11,224 bases of DNA. Origin: Gammaproteobacteria bacterium (GTDB lineage: Bacteria; Pseudomonadota; Gammaproteobacteria; Pseudomonadales; Azotimanducaceae). The notes below the pieces were generated by a model. That model ran no database searches. It was given only the letters and a program-made list of their open reading frames with translations, and was not told the DNA's origin. The stretch lies in contig PAMR01000065.1 in assembly GCA_002708205.1 (NCBI GenBank), forward strand, positions 5,973 through 17,196, given 5' to 3'. Position numbers and translations under genes: made by a program. Positions 1-7,673 of the stretch are shown here, in pieces. Position 1 is the stretch's first letter. Each line of letters starts with the position of its first letter.

Positions 1-1303
1 TTGGCTCATCGTATGTCAGATTCGCGCTCAGGGGCTCTCCAAATAAAAAGGGGTCTTGTGGTACAAGAGCGACTTGAGTTCTCAATTGAAGGAGAGGGTA
101 TTTCCGGACGTCGTAACCATCGATAAAAACACTGTCAGTCGGAGTATCTAATAGGCGAACCAATTGTTTAAGAAATGTTGTTTTTCCCGATCCGATGCGA
201 CCCATAATTGCTATGGATTCGCCGCGTTCAATTTTCAGATTGATGTTATGTAGGGTTTGAACTTGACTATCGTCGTACGAAAAACTGAGGTTCTGAATTT
301 GTATATTGCCTTTGATGACATCAGGTGCGTTTGAGTCTGGGTTGTCCTCGATCTCGGGTTGCTTATTAAAGACTTCAAACAACCGGTCGCTAGCAACGGC
401 AGCACGCTGAAAGAGATTTACTATAAAGCCTGCTACTCGAAACGGCTGGACCACCATATTTACGTACATAAAGAAGGCAGTAAAGGCACCTACTGTCATT
501 TCGCCATTGAGCACAAGATTGCCACCGTAACCAAGAATGGTAATTGCCGAGACTGATGCCAACGTTGGCATCCATGCACCCATAAGACTATTAATCCGTG
601 ACTGACGGTAAAACGCGTCGGCGTAGGATTGATTCGTTTTTGCAAATCGCCCTATTTCATTATCTTCCTGGACCATTGCTTGAATAGTTCGAATACCGGA
701 TAGGTTTTCTTGTGTGTGTGCTCCGAGGTCAGATAGCCGCTCCTGTACTTGTCTAGAGGCGATACCCATCAACTTCGATGCCCTCCAGGTATAGACAAAA
801 ACAAATGGCAGTGGCGGTAATACGAGTAAGGTAAGTGTCGGTGACAGGTATGTCATAAAACCGAAGCCCACCAAGGAAGCAAATAACATAATGACGAGGT
901 GAACAGTTCCGTGCGATATCAAACGCTGAATCAGAGAGATATCAGCGACTGCCCGCGTCATCATGTCACCAATCGTATATTGGGAAAAAAACCTGGAGCC
1001 CATGAGCTGCAGATGTTGGTACAGCGTATATCTCAAATCAAAAGAAACGAGAAAGCCAGCCCGTCTAACGGCTATGCGGGCCCAGCTAACTATCGCGAAA
1101 CGAGCGACTACCGCGATGAGTATCCAGCTCACTGGTAGTAGCAAATTGTTGTTACCTTCTGCTACGCGGTCTATACCAGCCATCAACGCAATGGGAATCG
1201 AAGCTTCGAAGATTCTAGCGACCAGAAATAGCGTGACGCCCCCAACAAGTCGGCCCTTGTATTTTTTGACGAAACGGCCTAATCGCAGTATTGATCTAAA
1301 CAC
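1..1303 (-). CDS. ABC exporter half-transporter (fused membrane and ATPase domains), 3' end outside window
   Basis: Translating the complement gives one uninterrupted frame of about 434 residues that runs off the left edge. The N-terminal two thirds is a six-helix ABC exporter domain, including the stretches LVGGVTLFLVARIFEA, SWILIAVVARFAIVSW, HLVIMLFASLVGFGFMTYL and LTLLVLPPLPFVFVYTW. The coupling-region motif THTQENLSGIRTIQA-like segment (here AHTQENLSGIRTIQAMVQED) follows. The nucleotide-binding domain begins near residue 335, with an A-loop tyrosine in NLSFSYDD, Walker A GRIGSGKT at about 368-375 and a Q-loop in VPQDPFLFGEPLSANL. The signature motif, Walker B and H-loop lie beyond the window. 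The linker and Q-loop style resemble the MdlA/MdlB (YheI/YheH) heterodimeric exporters, so a partner gene may lie further left. The start is uncertain: GTG at 1303 has GGAAAG 7 nt upstream, but TTG at 1318 or 1339 is possible; the frame is closed by a stop ending near 1358. The gene lies about 115 bases after asnS on the same strand. The substrate cannot be inferred. Confidence 0.93.
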   Translation of the reverse strand, partial: MFRSILRLGRFVKKYKGRLVGGVTLFLVARIFEASIPIALMAGIDRVAEGNNNLLLPVSWILIAVVARFAIVSWARIAVRRAGFLVSFDLRYTLYQHLQLMGSRFFSQYTIGDMMTRAVADISLIQRLISHGTVHLVIMLFASLVGFGFMTYLSPTLTLLVLPPLPFVFVYTWRASKLMGIASRQVQERLSDLGAHTQENLSGIRTIQAMVQEDNEIGRFAKTNQSYADAFYRQSRINSLMGAWMPTLASVSAITILGYGGNLVLNGEMTVGAFTAFFMYVNMVVQPFRVAGFIVNLFQRAAVASDRLFEVFNKQPEIEDNPDSNAPDVIKGNIQIQNLSFSYDDSQVQTLHNINLKIERGESIAIMGRIGSGKTTFLKQLVRLLDTPTDSVFIDGYDVRKYPLLQLRTQVALVPQDPFLFGEPLSANLTYDEP

Positions 1304-1361
1304 GTACGAGCTTTCCAATCTGTTCGGGATGAAGTACAAAAACTGTTGAGCGATACATCAT
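1296..1361 (-). other. Possible 21-codon upstream ORF overlapping the ABC transporter start
   Basis: Just upstream of the exporter an ATG at 1361 is preceded by AAAGAG at 6 nt spacing, a better ribosome site than any exporter start has. It opens a 21-codon frame (starting MMYRSTVF, ending GKLVRV) that stops with TAG at 1298-1296. The proposed exporter GTG (1303-1301) lies inside it in another frame, 2 nt before that stop, a geometry that allows termination-reinitiation coupling. The peptide is not recognised, and short ORFs of this size occur by chance. Confidence 0.25.
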
Positions 1362-1418
1362 TGAATGCTCTTTGCCTAAATCAATTCTGCAGTATCTCTA
1401 TTAAGGGATAGCCTGATT

Positions 1419-2828
1419 TCAAAATGATGCATTATTGGGAACGCGCGGGTAAGGAATGACGTCTCTGATATTTTCCATTCCTGTCATATATAACACGAGC
1501 CGCTCGAGTCCAAGTCCGAACCCTGCATGTGGTACGGTTCCGTAACGCCTGAGATCTGAATACCACCACAATTCTTTTTTCAGTGTTTCGTTCATTCGAC
1601 TTTCAAGTATATCTAGTCGTTCCTCTCGCTGGCTTCCGCCGATAATTTCGCCGACACCAGGCACTAACACGTCCATCGCAGCGACGGTTTTCTCGTCATC
1701 ATTTACACGCATGTAGAATGCTTTAATCTCTTTTGGATAATTTACAACGATGACCGGTGCGTCTACATGTTTCTCGGTGAGATAGCGTTCGTGTTCAGAT
1801 TGGAGATCTTTACCCCATACAACCGGATATTCGAAATTTTCTTTAGCCGATTTTAAGATTGATACGGCTTCACTGTAATCAATCTGAACAAAATCAGTTT
1901 GAATCATTTTTTCCAATCTAGGGATTACCCCGTTATCAATTCGATCTTGGAAAAAATTCATGTCATCCGGTACTTGGTTTATCACTCGTATAGCAATTTG
2001 TTTCAAAAAGTCTTCGGCCAGCGCAGCATTGGCATTTAAATCTGCGAAGGCAATTTCAGGCTCGATCATCCAAAATTCAGCCAAATGTCTGCTGGTGTTT
2101 GAATTTTCAGCTCGGAAGGTGGGCCCGAATGTGTAGACCTTACTTAAAGAAAGGCAATATGGTTCCACATTAAGTTGACCAGAAACAGTTAAGAAAGTCT
2201 CCCGTCCAAAAAAATCGTCTCTATGGTCATTGTCTGTCCCATTGAGGGAATCCAATGTGCTCACGCGAAATAACTCGCCAGCTCCTTCGCAATCACTACC
2301 CGTTATGATGGGTGTGCTAATCCATACAAATTCGTTTTCGGAAAAGTATTCGTGAACAGCCTGCGAGATTGCGTTTCGTACCCGAGTAACCGCGCCAAAC
2401 GTGTTGGTTCGTGGACGCAAATGAGCGACTGATCTCAAATACTCAAAAGTATGACGTTTCTTGGAGATCGGATACGATTCGGTATCTTCTACTTTACCCA
2501 CGACAACTAATTTTGAGATTTGTAGTTCCCGGTCTTGGGTTTTACCTGGCGACATTACCAACCTGCCCTCGGCAGTAACGGCACATCCGGTGGTTAGTTC
2601 CGTGATTTCGGAATAATTATCGAGTGTCTTGTCCGCAATTGCCTGTAATGCTTGAAAACACGAACCGTCATGAATCTCGATAAAGGAGAACCCGCCTTTG
2701 GAAGTTCGGCGTGATCTGACCCATCCGTTGACTTCGATTTCCGTGTTTAAGGGGAATTCAATATTTGATATAGCTTTGATAGAACTTTTTTTCACATTAT
2801 TCTGGAAGCAAAGTGGTACTACTATCAT
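1419..2828 (-). CDS. asnS: Asparagine--tRNA ligase
   Basis: This cytoplasmic class IIb aminoacyl-tRNA synthetase charges tRNA-Asn with asparagine in an ATP-dependent reaction. The order is an anticodon-binding OB fold at about residues 30-115 (EVNGWVRSRR at its start), the AHLRPRTNTFG segment at 135-145, class II motif 2 at about 237-252 (FRAENSNTSRHLAEF), and motif 3 at 436-444 (GFGLGLERL). It ends in NASF, as the E. coli enzyme does. The length of 469 residues is close to E. coli AsnS (466), so the gene looks intact. RAENSNTSRHLAEFWM and the GEIIGGSQREERLD block are typical of AsnRS rather than AspRS. No good Shine-Dalgarno precedes ATG 2828; a GTG at 2795 (residue 12) is the main alternative, and the first 11 residues are not clearly family sequence. 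The gene is divergent from the DUF3014 gene (74-bp gap) and probably shares a leftward transcript with the ABC exporter, since no terminator is visible between them. Confidence 0.98.
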   Translation of the reverse strand: MIVVPLCFQNNVKKSSIKAISNIEFPLNTEIEVNGWVRSRRTSKGGFSFIEIHDGSCFQALQAIADKTLDNYSEITELTTGCAVTAEGRLVMSPGKTQDRELQISKLVVVGKVEDTESYPISKKRHTFEYLRSVAHLRPRTNTFGAVTRVRNAISQAVHEYFSENEFVWISTPIITGSDCEGAGELFRVSTLDSLNGTDNDHRDDFFGRETFLTVSGQLNVEPYCLSLSKVYTFGPTFRAENSNTSRHLAEFWMIEPEIAFADLNANAALAEDFLKQIAIRVINQVPDDMNFFQDRIDNGVIPRLEKMIQTDFVQIDYSEAVSILKSAKENFEYPVVWGKDLQSEHERYLTEKHVDAPVIVVNYPKEIKAFYMRVNDDEKTVAAMDVLVPGVGEIIGGSQREERLDILESRMNETLKKELWWYSDLRRYGTVPHAGFGLGLERLVLYMTGMENIRDVIPYPRVPNNASF

Positions 2829-2902
2829 AGTTGATTTTGGTTACATGCGTATTCCGACTCTATTTATTTTGAAAACATAGTCTGTAGAGAGGCTTTCATC
2901 TG

Positions 2903-3760
2903 GTGGGAATAAAAATTACGGGTTGGGCTGTAGCAGTTCTGGTCTTTACCGTAGTCTTGATTTTGATATTTGATCCGTGGAGGTCTTCAGAGAACGGCAA
3001 TTTATCCGTTGATGGCGAAAGTCTTACGTTAGACTCGACTCCTTCTCCGAAAAAAGTTGGATCCATTCAGAAAAACAGTCGCGAGGAGCAGTTTCCCACT
3101 AGGTCATTGGGCCGAGAGAAGTTAGACCACCCGAGTCTTCGACAACGGCGCCCGTCTAAAGGCACCGCCCTACCACATCTTTCTAACAGCGATCGATTTG
3201 TACGAAGTTTGATCCGAGAGATTCCGGTTTCTGATCCCCGTATTTCAGGCTGGTTGGAACAAGAGGACTTGATTTCTCTGCTATCGGAAGTACTGGTTAC
3301 GTTTTCGAATGGACAAGTACCGCGTTTTGTACGATTGCTATTGAAATCCAACGGAACATTTTTAACGACAGAACTCGATGAAGAATACTTTATTGCCTCC
3401 GCAAATTACGCTCGTTTCGATAGTCTCGTTGAGATGTTGGTCGCATTTGACTCAGATTCTGTTGCAAAGGTTATGAGGACGTGTGAGCCGCTTTTTTCTG
3501 AGGCATTAATAAATCTTGGTAGTCAAGAATCATTTCGTGGATTGTTAATAGAGCTTACGAAAGAGGTATCCACCACCCCGTTGCTGCATAGCGACATTAT
3601 GTTGATTCGGCCCAATGTCCTATATGTTTTCAAGGATCCGAAACTTGAGAGCTTGTCGCCTTTACAAAAACAACTACTGCGCATAGGGCCGATAAATATT
3701 CAGAAAATTCAAAACTACCTAGATAAGCTAATCTTGGATTTAGGAATAGATAGAAGTTAA
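2903..3760 (+). CDS. Membrane-anchored DUF3014 domain protein
   Basis: This 285-residue protein starts with GTG at 2903, with AGAGAGG 10 nt upstream (2886-2892). Residues 7-23 are one hydrophobic helix (WAVAVLVFTVVLILIF) followed by a polar, proline/serine-rich linker to about residue 88. This suggests a single-pass inner-membrane protein with its bulk in the periplasm. From about residue 90 to 280 the sequence matches what I know of DUF3014: LPHLSNSDRFVRSL at the start, the arginine-rich RFVRLLLKSN segment, YARFDSLVEMLVAFD, a PLFSEALINLG block, and the C-terminal LESLSPLQKQLLRIGPIN. No catalytic motif is visible. The function of DUF3014 is not known to me. It is divergent from asnS, and its TAA stop at 3758-3760 overlaps the opposing stop of the next gene, so a shared intergenic terminator is impossible. 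Confidence 0.88.
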   Translation: MGIKITGWAVAVLVFTVVLILIFDPWRSSENGNLSVDGESLTLDSTPSPKKVGSIQKNSREEQFPTRSLGREKLDHPSLRQRRPSKGTALPHLSNSDRFVRSLIREIPVSDPRISGWLEQEDLISLLSEVLVTFSNGQVPRFVRLLLKSNGTFLTTELDEEYFIASANYARFDSLVEMLVAFDSDSVAKVMRTCEPLFSEALINLGSQESFRGLLIELTKEVSTTPLLHSDIMLIRPNVLYVFKDPKLESLSPLQKQLLRIGPINIQKIQNYLDKLILDLGIDRS

Positions 3761-4956
3761 TCCAATTTTTTATGGTAATTCGTTAAGTCAAGATCCTTTC
3801 GGAATGGAGTATGCTTTTCTATCCAATCGATATCTTGTTGGACAAAGCTCTCTTCACTATTTAGGTAGTTTTTTATCGCATCGCGAAACTCAGAATTTCT
3901 AATCCAGTGGGCGGAGTAAGTTTGTTGTGGCATGTAACCCCTGGCGATTTTATGACCTCCTTGTGCTCCAGCCTCGACTCTATTAATTCCATGTTGGATA
4001 GCAAAATCGATAGCTTGGTAGTAACAGGTTTCGAAGTGAAGAAATCTATGATCCTCGATACAACCCCAATTTCGTCCGAACAGCGTGTTCGAACCGATGA
4101 AGTTAATTGCGCCTGCAATATACTTGCCTTCGCGTTTACACATAATCAGTAAAGTTTCGTCCGGCATGGTTTCGGAAAGCATGCTGAAGAACGCTCGTGT
4201 CAGGTAGGGAGTTCCCCACTTACGATTTCCAGTGTCGACATAGAATTGGTAGAACGCGTCCCAATGGGATTCAGTTAGGTCCGATCCGGTAATCCACTCG
4301 ATTTCGATATTATTCTCTAAGGCTCCTCGTCGTTCTCTTCGAATGTTTTTACGCTTTTTGCTAGATAACGCCCGAAGGAAATCTTCAAAACTATCGTAAT
4401 TTGCATTTGTCCAGTGGAACTGGGTGTCGACACGCTTCAAAAGACCTAATTTGCCAGCGTTTTCCCACTGATTCTTGGGCATAAAGGTAATGTGCAGTGA
4501 GCTAACTTGTATTTTTTGAGCAATCTGGAGGGTTGCGCTAAGTAACTGCGCCTCTACTTCTTGGATCGACTGAGTATTGTCGAGTGGAGTGGCAACCAGC
4601 AGCCGCCTTCCCGTTGCGGGTGTAAAGGGAATACTAATTTGTAATTTAGGGTAGTACTCTCCACCAGCTCGATACCATGCATCAGCCCATGCTCCATCGA
4701 ATACGTATTCACCTTGCGAATGCGATTTTAGGTACGCGGGTACTACCCCAACAACGCGTCCCTTGTCTCGCATTATTGTATGAAAAGGTTGCCAACCAGT
4801 ATTCGAATTGGCACTTCCGCTATCCTCTAATGCTTTTATAAAACGGTGATCAAGAAAAGGGTTGTATTCCATTTGTTCTGGATTAGCGCATTGATTCCAG
4901 TCGCTCGAATCGATGTCGTTGATACTATTGATTGCGGTTGCAGTACGTTGGGTCAA
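3757..4956 (-). CDS. COG3146/PF04339 GNAT-superfamily (FemAB-like) protein
   Basis: This 399-residue cytoplasmic protein is of the COG3146 type, named in databases as peptidoglycan biosynthesis/recognition. The family carries two GNAT-like acyltransferase folds related to FemAB. Visible family blocks are NPFLDHRFIKALEDSGS (32-48), TGWQPFH, VVPAYLKSHSQGEYVFDGAW (71-90) with ADAWYRAGGEYYPKLQ after it, IPFTPATGRRLL (109-120), the basic SKKRKNIRRERR (199-210) and the highly conserved VEAGAQGGHKIARGY (327-341). The length is typical of the family. The start is TTG at 4956 with AGGA 9 nt upstream (4966-4969). A biochemical role is not established for the family as far as I know; peptidoglycan modification is only the family name. 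It lies 123 bp after the PhyH gene on the same strand, with no clear promoter or terminator in the gap, so it may be the last gene of that transcript. Confidence 0.92.
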   Translation of the reverse strand: MTQRTATAINSINDIDSSDWNQCANPEQMEYNPFLDHRFIKALEDSGSANSNTGWQPFHTIMRDKGRVVGVVPAYLKSHSQGEYVFDGAWADAWYRAGGEYYPKLQISIPFTPATGRRLLVATPLDNTQSIQEVEAQLLSATLQIAQKIQVSSLHITFMPKNQWENAGKLGLLKRVDTQFHWTNANYDSFEDFLRALSSKKRKNIRRERRGALENNIEIEWITGSDLTESHWDAFYQFYVDTGNRKWGTPYLTRAFFSMLSETMPDETLLIMCKREGKYIAGAINFIGSNTLFGRNWGCIEDHRFLHFETCYYQAIDFAIQHGINRVEAGAQGGHKIARGYMPQQTYSAHWIRNSEFRDAIKNYLNSEESFVQQDIDWIEKHTPFRKDLDLTNYHKKLD

Positions 4957-5079
4957 AAAGTGAAGTCCTACAAAGCTTGAATCCGGGATGCACTATACCC
5001 TGCCACGTTATAAGTTGGTCGAACTTCTACCGATATTGACGGTTCCGAATTACAAATCAGCTGCGGCTATTTGCAAGGG

Positions 5080-6060
5080 TTATTTGGGTCCGATGGCCCA
5101 GTCTTTCCACATATTTTGAGAAACTCGTGAGTCTTGCGTAAAAAGTTTTGTATCCTTGAACCACTCGTATTGCAGAAGTTTACGGTGCTCGCTATCGGCT
5201 AGTGTGGGCTTCTCATGGGTAAAGTCAGCGAAAAGGGCCCATCGGATATTTTTTGTGTTGTGAATACCTACGGAATGAACAAGGCGACCGTGCCAAAATA
5301 TGACGGATCCTTTGGGGGCACATACTTCAAAAGGAATAGTCTCCTTTGCTATCTGTTGCACGGTCTCTTGATAGCTACTTGTTGGTGACCAGTTCGACTG
5401 GAATCTGTGTTGATGGAATATTTTTTTATGACTTCCTGGATAGATGGTGAAGCCACCAGTTCGTTCAGTGACATTTTCAAGATAGGCGCAGGCGTTAAGT
5501 TGTTGGCATACCTGGTCGGTATGTGGTCCTAATTTAGATTGTCCATCTTTTCGGCTGGGCGTTGTAGGGAATACAGCGTAGACACCCCGTGTCCGAGAAC
5601 TTTTCCGTAATTTCTTGCCTAGCATACGTTCAGCAATCGCCCTTACTCTGGGGTTGTTTGGAACCAGATCGACTAGTAATGGATGAGACCCAATGTCATG
5701 TAATTTGACGATCCCGTTTGGGTAGTATTCGCGTGGTTGCCGACCCTGAAAAGGACCTGAAGTTGGGTGATCAGGCATCTTCTTCCATTGAGGATTTAGC
5801 CAGCTGCTATGGTCGTCTCTAGACAGCTGTTTTTCTGCTCCTCCTTTTATAGGTACGGTTTCGATCAGATGGTTCCAAACCAAATGCATGGCCGAATCGA
5901 CTTGATTGTCATCTAACAAGGATTCTTTCACTAAAAAACCATTATGAGTGAAGAAATCGATTTCATCCTGGTTTAGAAGTTGATCCGTATCAGCGATATG
6001 CGGCATAAAGAAAGTGCGACTGAAGGCGTGAGCAATTTTATTCTTATCGCTTGGCTGCAT
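5080..6060 (-). CDS. Phytanoyl-CoA dioxygenase (PhyH) family Fe(II)/2-oxoglutarate oxygenase
   Basis: This is a 326-residue cytoplasmic non-haem iron oxygenase of the PhyH family. Such enzymes hydroxylate a substrate with O2 and 2-oxoglutarate, giving succinate and CO2. The facial triad is visible: H180 and D182 in GPHTDQ, and H262 in GRLVHSVG. R273 in NIRWALF fits the 2-oxoglutarate carboxylate anchor. Between them lie the double-stranded beta-helix blocks NACAYLENVTERTGGFTIYP and PKGSVIFWHG. The N-terminal FFTHNGFLVKESLLDD (about 36-51) is the usual PhyH opening. All key residues are present, so it should be active. The start at ATG 6060 has AGAG about 8 nt upstream; M19 is an alternative. 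The substrate is unknown: PhyH relatives act on acyl-CoAs, small alcohols, halogenated compounds and natural products. It follows the flavodoxin gene after 88 bp on the same strand. Confidence 0.93.
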   Translation of the reverse strand: MQPSDKNKIAHAFSRTFFMPHIADTDQLLNQDEIDFFTHNGFLVKESLLDDNQVDSAMHLVWNHLIETVPIKGGAEKQLSRDDHSSWLNPQWKKMPDHPTSGPFQGRQPREYYPNGIVKLHDIGSHPLLVDLVPNNPRVRAIAERMLGKKLRKSSRTRGVYAVFPTTPSRKDGQSKLGPHTDQVCQQLNACAYLENVTERTGGFTIYPGSHKKIFHQHRFQSNWSPTSSYQETVQQIAKETIPFEVCAPKGSVIFWHGRLVHSVGIHNTKNIRWALFADFTHEKPTLADSEHRKLLQYEWFKDTKLFTQDSRVSQNMWKDWAIGPK

Positions 6061-6148
6061 TAGAGTTCTCTATTGGATAAATTGATTTAGGAAAAGGCTT
6101 TGTCTCGTATCTCATTATCAACAATGACACCTTATCTATGTGGTAACC

Positions 6149-6619
6149 CTAATAGATACCAGCGTCTAGTCCAGCTGCAATTGACATTCCGAGCTCCATG
6201 GCATTATTTAGATCAGTTGTTCTAATTTCCCCTTTTACGATCAGAGGCTCCTGAACTTCCGTGAACGGATATCCGTTGGCAATCCGTCGGATCGCACGAA
6301 GAGCTCCTGAACCGTCGTTTCCAGCACTTATAAATACCGAATAAGGTAGAGGTTGTATCTGTCCCTCCACTTCATAAAAAGTACGATCTAGAAAGTCTTT
6401 CATTGCCCCTGACATATAACCGAAATTTTCGGGCGTTCCTAATAACAAAGCGTTTGCCCAGAGCAAATCGGTTGGTCCTGAATCCTGGGCTCGTTTAGAT
6501 ACAACATCAACGGTGGTAAATAACGGATCATTAGCTCCAGAAATCACTGCTTCGGCGAGGCGTCCAGTGTTACCCGTCTTTGTGTGGTAAACGATGAGAA
6601 GGTGTTTGTTGTTAGCCAT
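6149..6619 (-). CDS. Flavodoxin-family FMN protein / NAD(P)H-dependent oxidoreductase-like
   Basis: This 156-residue protein is a single flavodoxin-like domain. The first strand and FMN phosphate loop are LLIVYHTKTGNTGRLAEAV (7-25), with the T/S-x-T-G-N-T pattern. The second flavin loop is GTPENFGYMSGAMKDFLDR (61-79), and the third is SVFISAGNDGSGA (94-106). The GTPENFGYMSG signature is closer to WrbA and iron-sulfur-flavoprotein-type reductases than to electron-transfer flavodoxins. It should bind FMN and work in the cytosol as a reductase or electron carrier. ATG 6619 has AAAGGA about 12 nt upstream. It sits 51 bp after the LLM-class gene and 88 bp before the PhyH gene on the same strand, which suggests co-transcription. 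A role in supplying reduced flavin to the neighbouring oxygenase is inference. Confidence 0.9.
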   Translation of the reverse strand: MANNKHLLIVYHTKTGNTGRLAEAVISGANDPLFTTVDVVSKRAQDSGPTDLLWANALLLGTPENFGYMSGAMKDFLDRTFYEVEGQIQPLPYSVFISAGNDGSGALRAIRRIANGYPFTEVQEPLIVKGEIRTTDLNNAMELGMSIAAGLDAGIY

Positions 6620-6670
6620 GCGTGGAAATGATCCTTTGATCAGATTGTGAAAACTGTTTACTTAGATCGG

Positions 6671-7534
6671 TTATCCGCGAACAGATTTTACGATATCTGC
6701 ATATTCATCCAGTAGTGGTAGTACCTGATCTGGGCCCTCCGATGGCAAGCTAAAGATCACCTCATCGAACCCTTGTTCAATCCTGCCAACGATTTGTGCC
6801 CTGTCTTTTGGACCCCCGAACAGTGCCAGTGTAAGGTCTTCTATTTTACGGTTTTTGCTGTCCAATGCTTCTTTTAAACGATTCATGTTGCCTGAACCTA
6901 GGCCCCCGATGGGCATCCAGCCATCTGCATAATCGGCGATACGCTCAAATACCCACTTCGAGTTTGCACCCATCCATATGGGAGGTCCTCCGTTTTGAAT
7001 AGGCTTTGGGTATGACCAAATTGGATCAAAATCTACATATTTTCCGTGATATTCGGGTTCTTCATTGGTCCATATGGCACGCATTGCCTCGACTTTTTCT
7101 TTTACGATCTGCCAACGGTTCTTAAAGTCGGCACCATGGTTTTCCATCTCTTCTCGGTTCCAGCCTGCCCCTATACCGATGATAGTTCGGCCATTTGAAA
7201 TCATATCCAGAGACGCAATTTCTTTAGCGGTTGTTATTGGGTCACGTTCAATAATTAGGCAGATGCCGGTGCCCAAACGTATTTCACTAGTTACAGCAGC
7301 ACAAGCACCGAGGGCCACAAAGGGGTCGTGACTATGCCAATATTGTTTTGGTAGTTCGCCACCACCTGGAAAGGGAGTGTTTCGGTTAGTCGGAATGTGT
7401 GTATGCTCCGGAAAAAACAAGCTTTGAAATCCTCGGGCTTCAGCTTCTTTTGCAATTTCAACAGGTTTGATAGAATAGTCGGTCGGGAAGATGGACACTC
7501 CGAACTTTGCTTCGTCTACACCTTTAAATGCCAT
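6671..7534 (-). CDS. LLM-class oxidoreductase, TIGR03619-like (predicted F420-dependent)
   Basis: This 287-residue cytoplasmic TIM-barrel protein belongs to the bacterial luciferase-like superfamily, whose members use F420 or reduced FMN. Diagnostic blocks are FGVSIFPTDYSI (11-22), EARGFQSLFFPEHTHIP (32-48), the SHDPFVALGACAAVTSEIRL segment (68-87), IIGIGAGWNREEMENHG (118-134), GPPIWMGANS (183-192) and ADYADGWMPIGG (200-211). This combination matches the TIGR03619 subgroup of probable F420-dependent oxidoreductases. The length is normal. The start is firm: ATG 7534 with AAGGAG at 7541-7546, 6 nt away. It is the first gene of a leftward group with the flavodoxin-like and PhyH genes, and is divergent from the membrane-protein/CoA-lyase operon over 139 bp. 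Cofactor choice cannot be read reliably; F420 is the family annotation, and no F420 synthesis gene is in the window. Confidence 0.93.
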   Translation of the reverse strand: MAFKGVDEAKFGVSIFPTDYSIKPVEIAKEAEARGFQSLFFPEHTHIPTNRNTPFPGGGELPKQYWHSHDPFVALGACAAVTSEIRLGTGICLIIERDPITTAKEIASLDMISNGRTIIGIGAGWNREEMENHGADFKNRWQIVKEKVEAMRAIWTNEEPEYHGKYVDFDPIWSYPKPIQNGGPPIWMGANSKWVFERIADYADGWMPIGGLGSGNMNRLKEALDSKNRKIEDLTLALFGGPKDRAQIVGRIEQGFDEVIFSLPSEGPDQVLPLLDEYADIVKSVRG

Positions 7535-7540
7535 GATGTA

Positions 7541-7546
7541 CTCCTT
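7541..7546 (-). promoter_or_regulatory. Strong Shine-Dalgarno of the TIGR03619-like gene
   Basis: On the minus strand AAGGAG lies 6 nt before ATG 7534. It fixes the start of this gene and is one of the strongest ribosome sites in the window. Confidence 0.85.
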
Positions 7547-7627
7547 ATTTGATAATGCTGATGTTAGGGGGTTTTGTCATTTGAGCTAAAATTGTTATGC
7601 GAGATAGAATGGATTTAGTCTATTAAA

Positions 7628-7656
7628 TTGACACATAAGTAAGCATAGTCATGCTA
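7628..7656 (+). promoter_or_regulatory. Possible promoter of the membrane-protein/CoA-lyase operon
   Basis: A perfect TTGACA -35 box lies at 7628-7633. At 16-17 nt spacing the -10 region reads CATGCT or ATGCTA, a weak match. A hyphenated palindrome AGCAT-AGTC-ATGCT (7642-7655) covers the spacer and -10, so it could be an operator, but arms of 5 bp are common by chance. Transcription would start a few bases before GTG 7674. No better promoter is visible in the 139-bp divergent gap. Confidence 0.35.
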
Positions 7657-7673
7657 GCTAAATAGAGATCGTC

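Noticed and set aside
899..1349. Plus-strand frames of 79 and 128 codons
   Set aside because: They are antisense to the membrane domain of the ABC exporter, whose frame is continuous and has family motifs.
2698..2880. 60-codon plus-strand frame before the DUF3014 gene
   Set aside because: Most of it is antisense to the asnS N-terminus; it has no recognisable sequence and no SD.
7065..7331. 88-codon plus-strand frame
   Set aside because: It is antisense to the LLM gene at 6671-7534 and reflects that gene's codon pattern.
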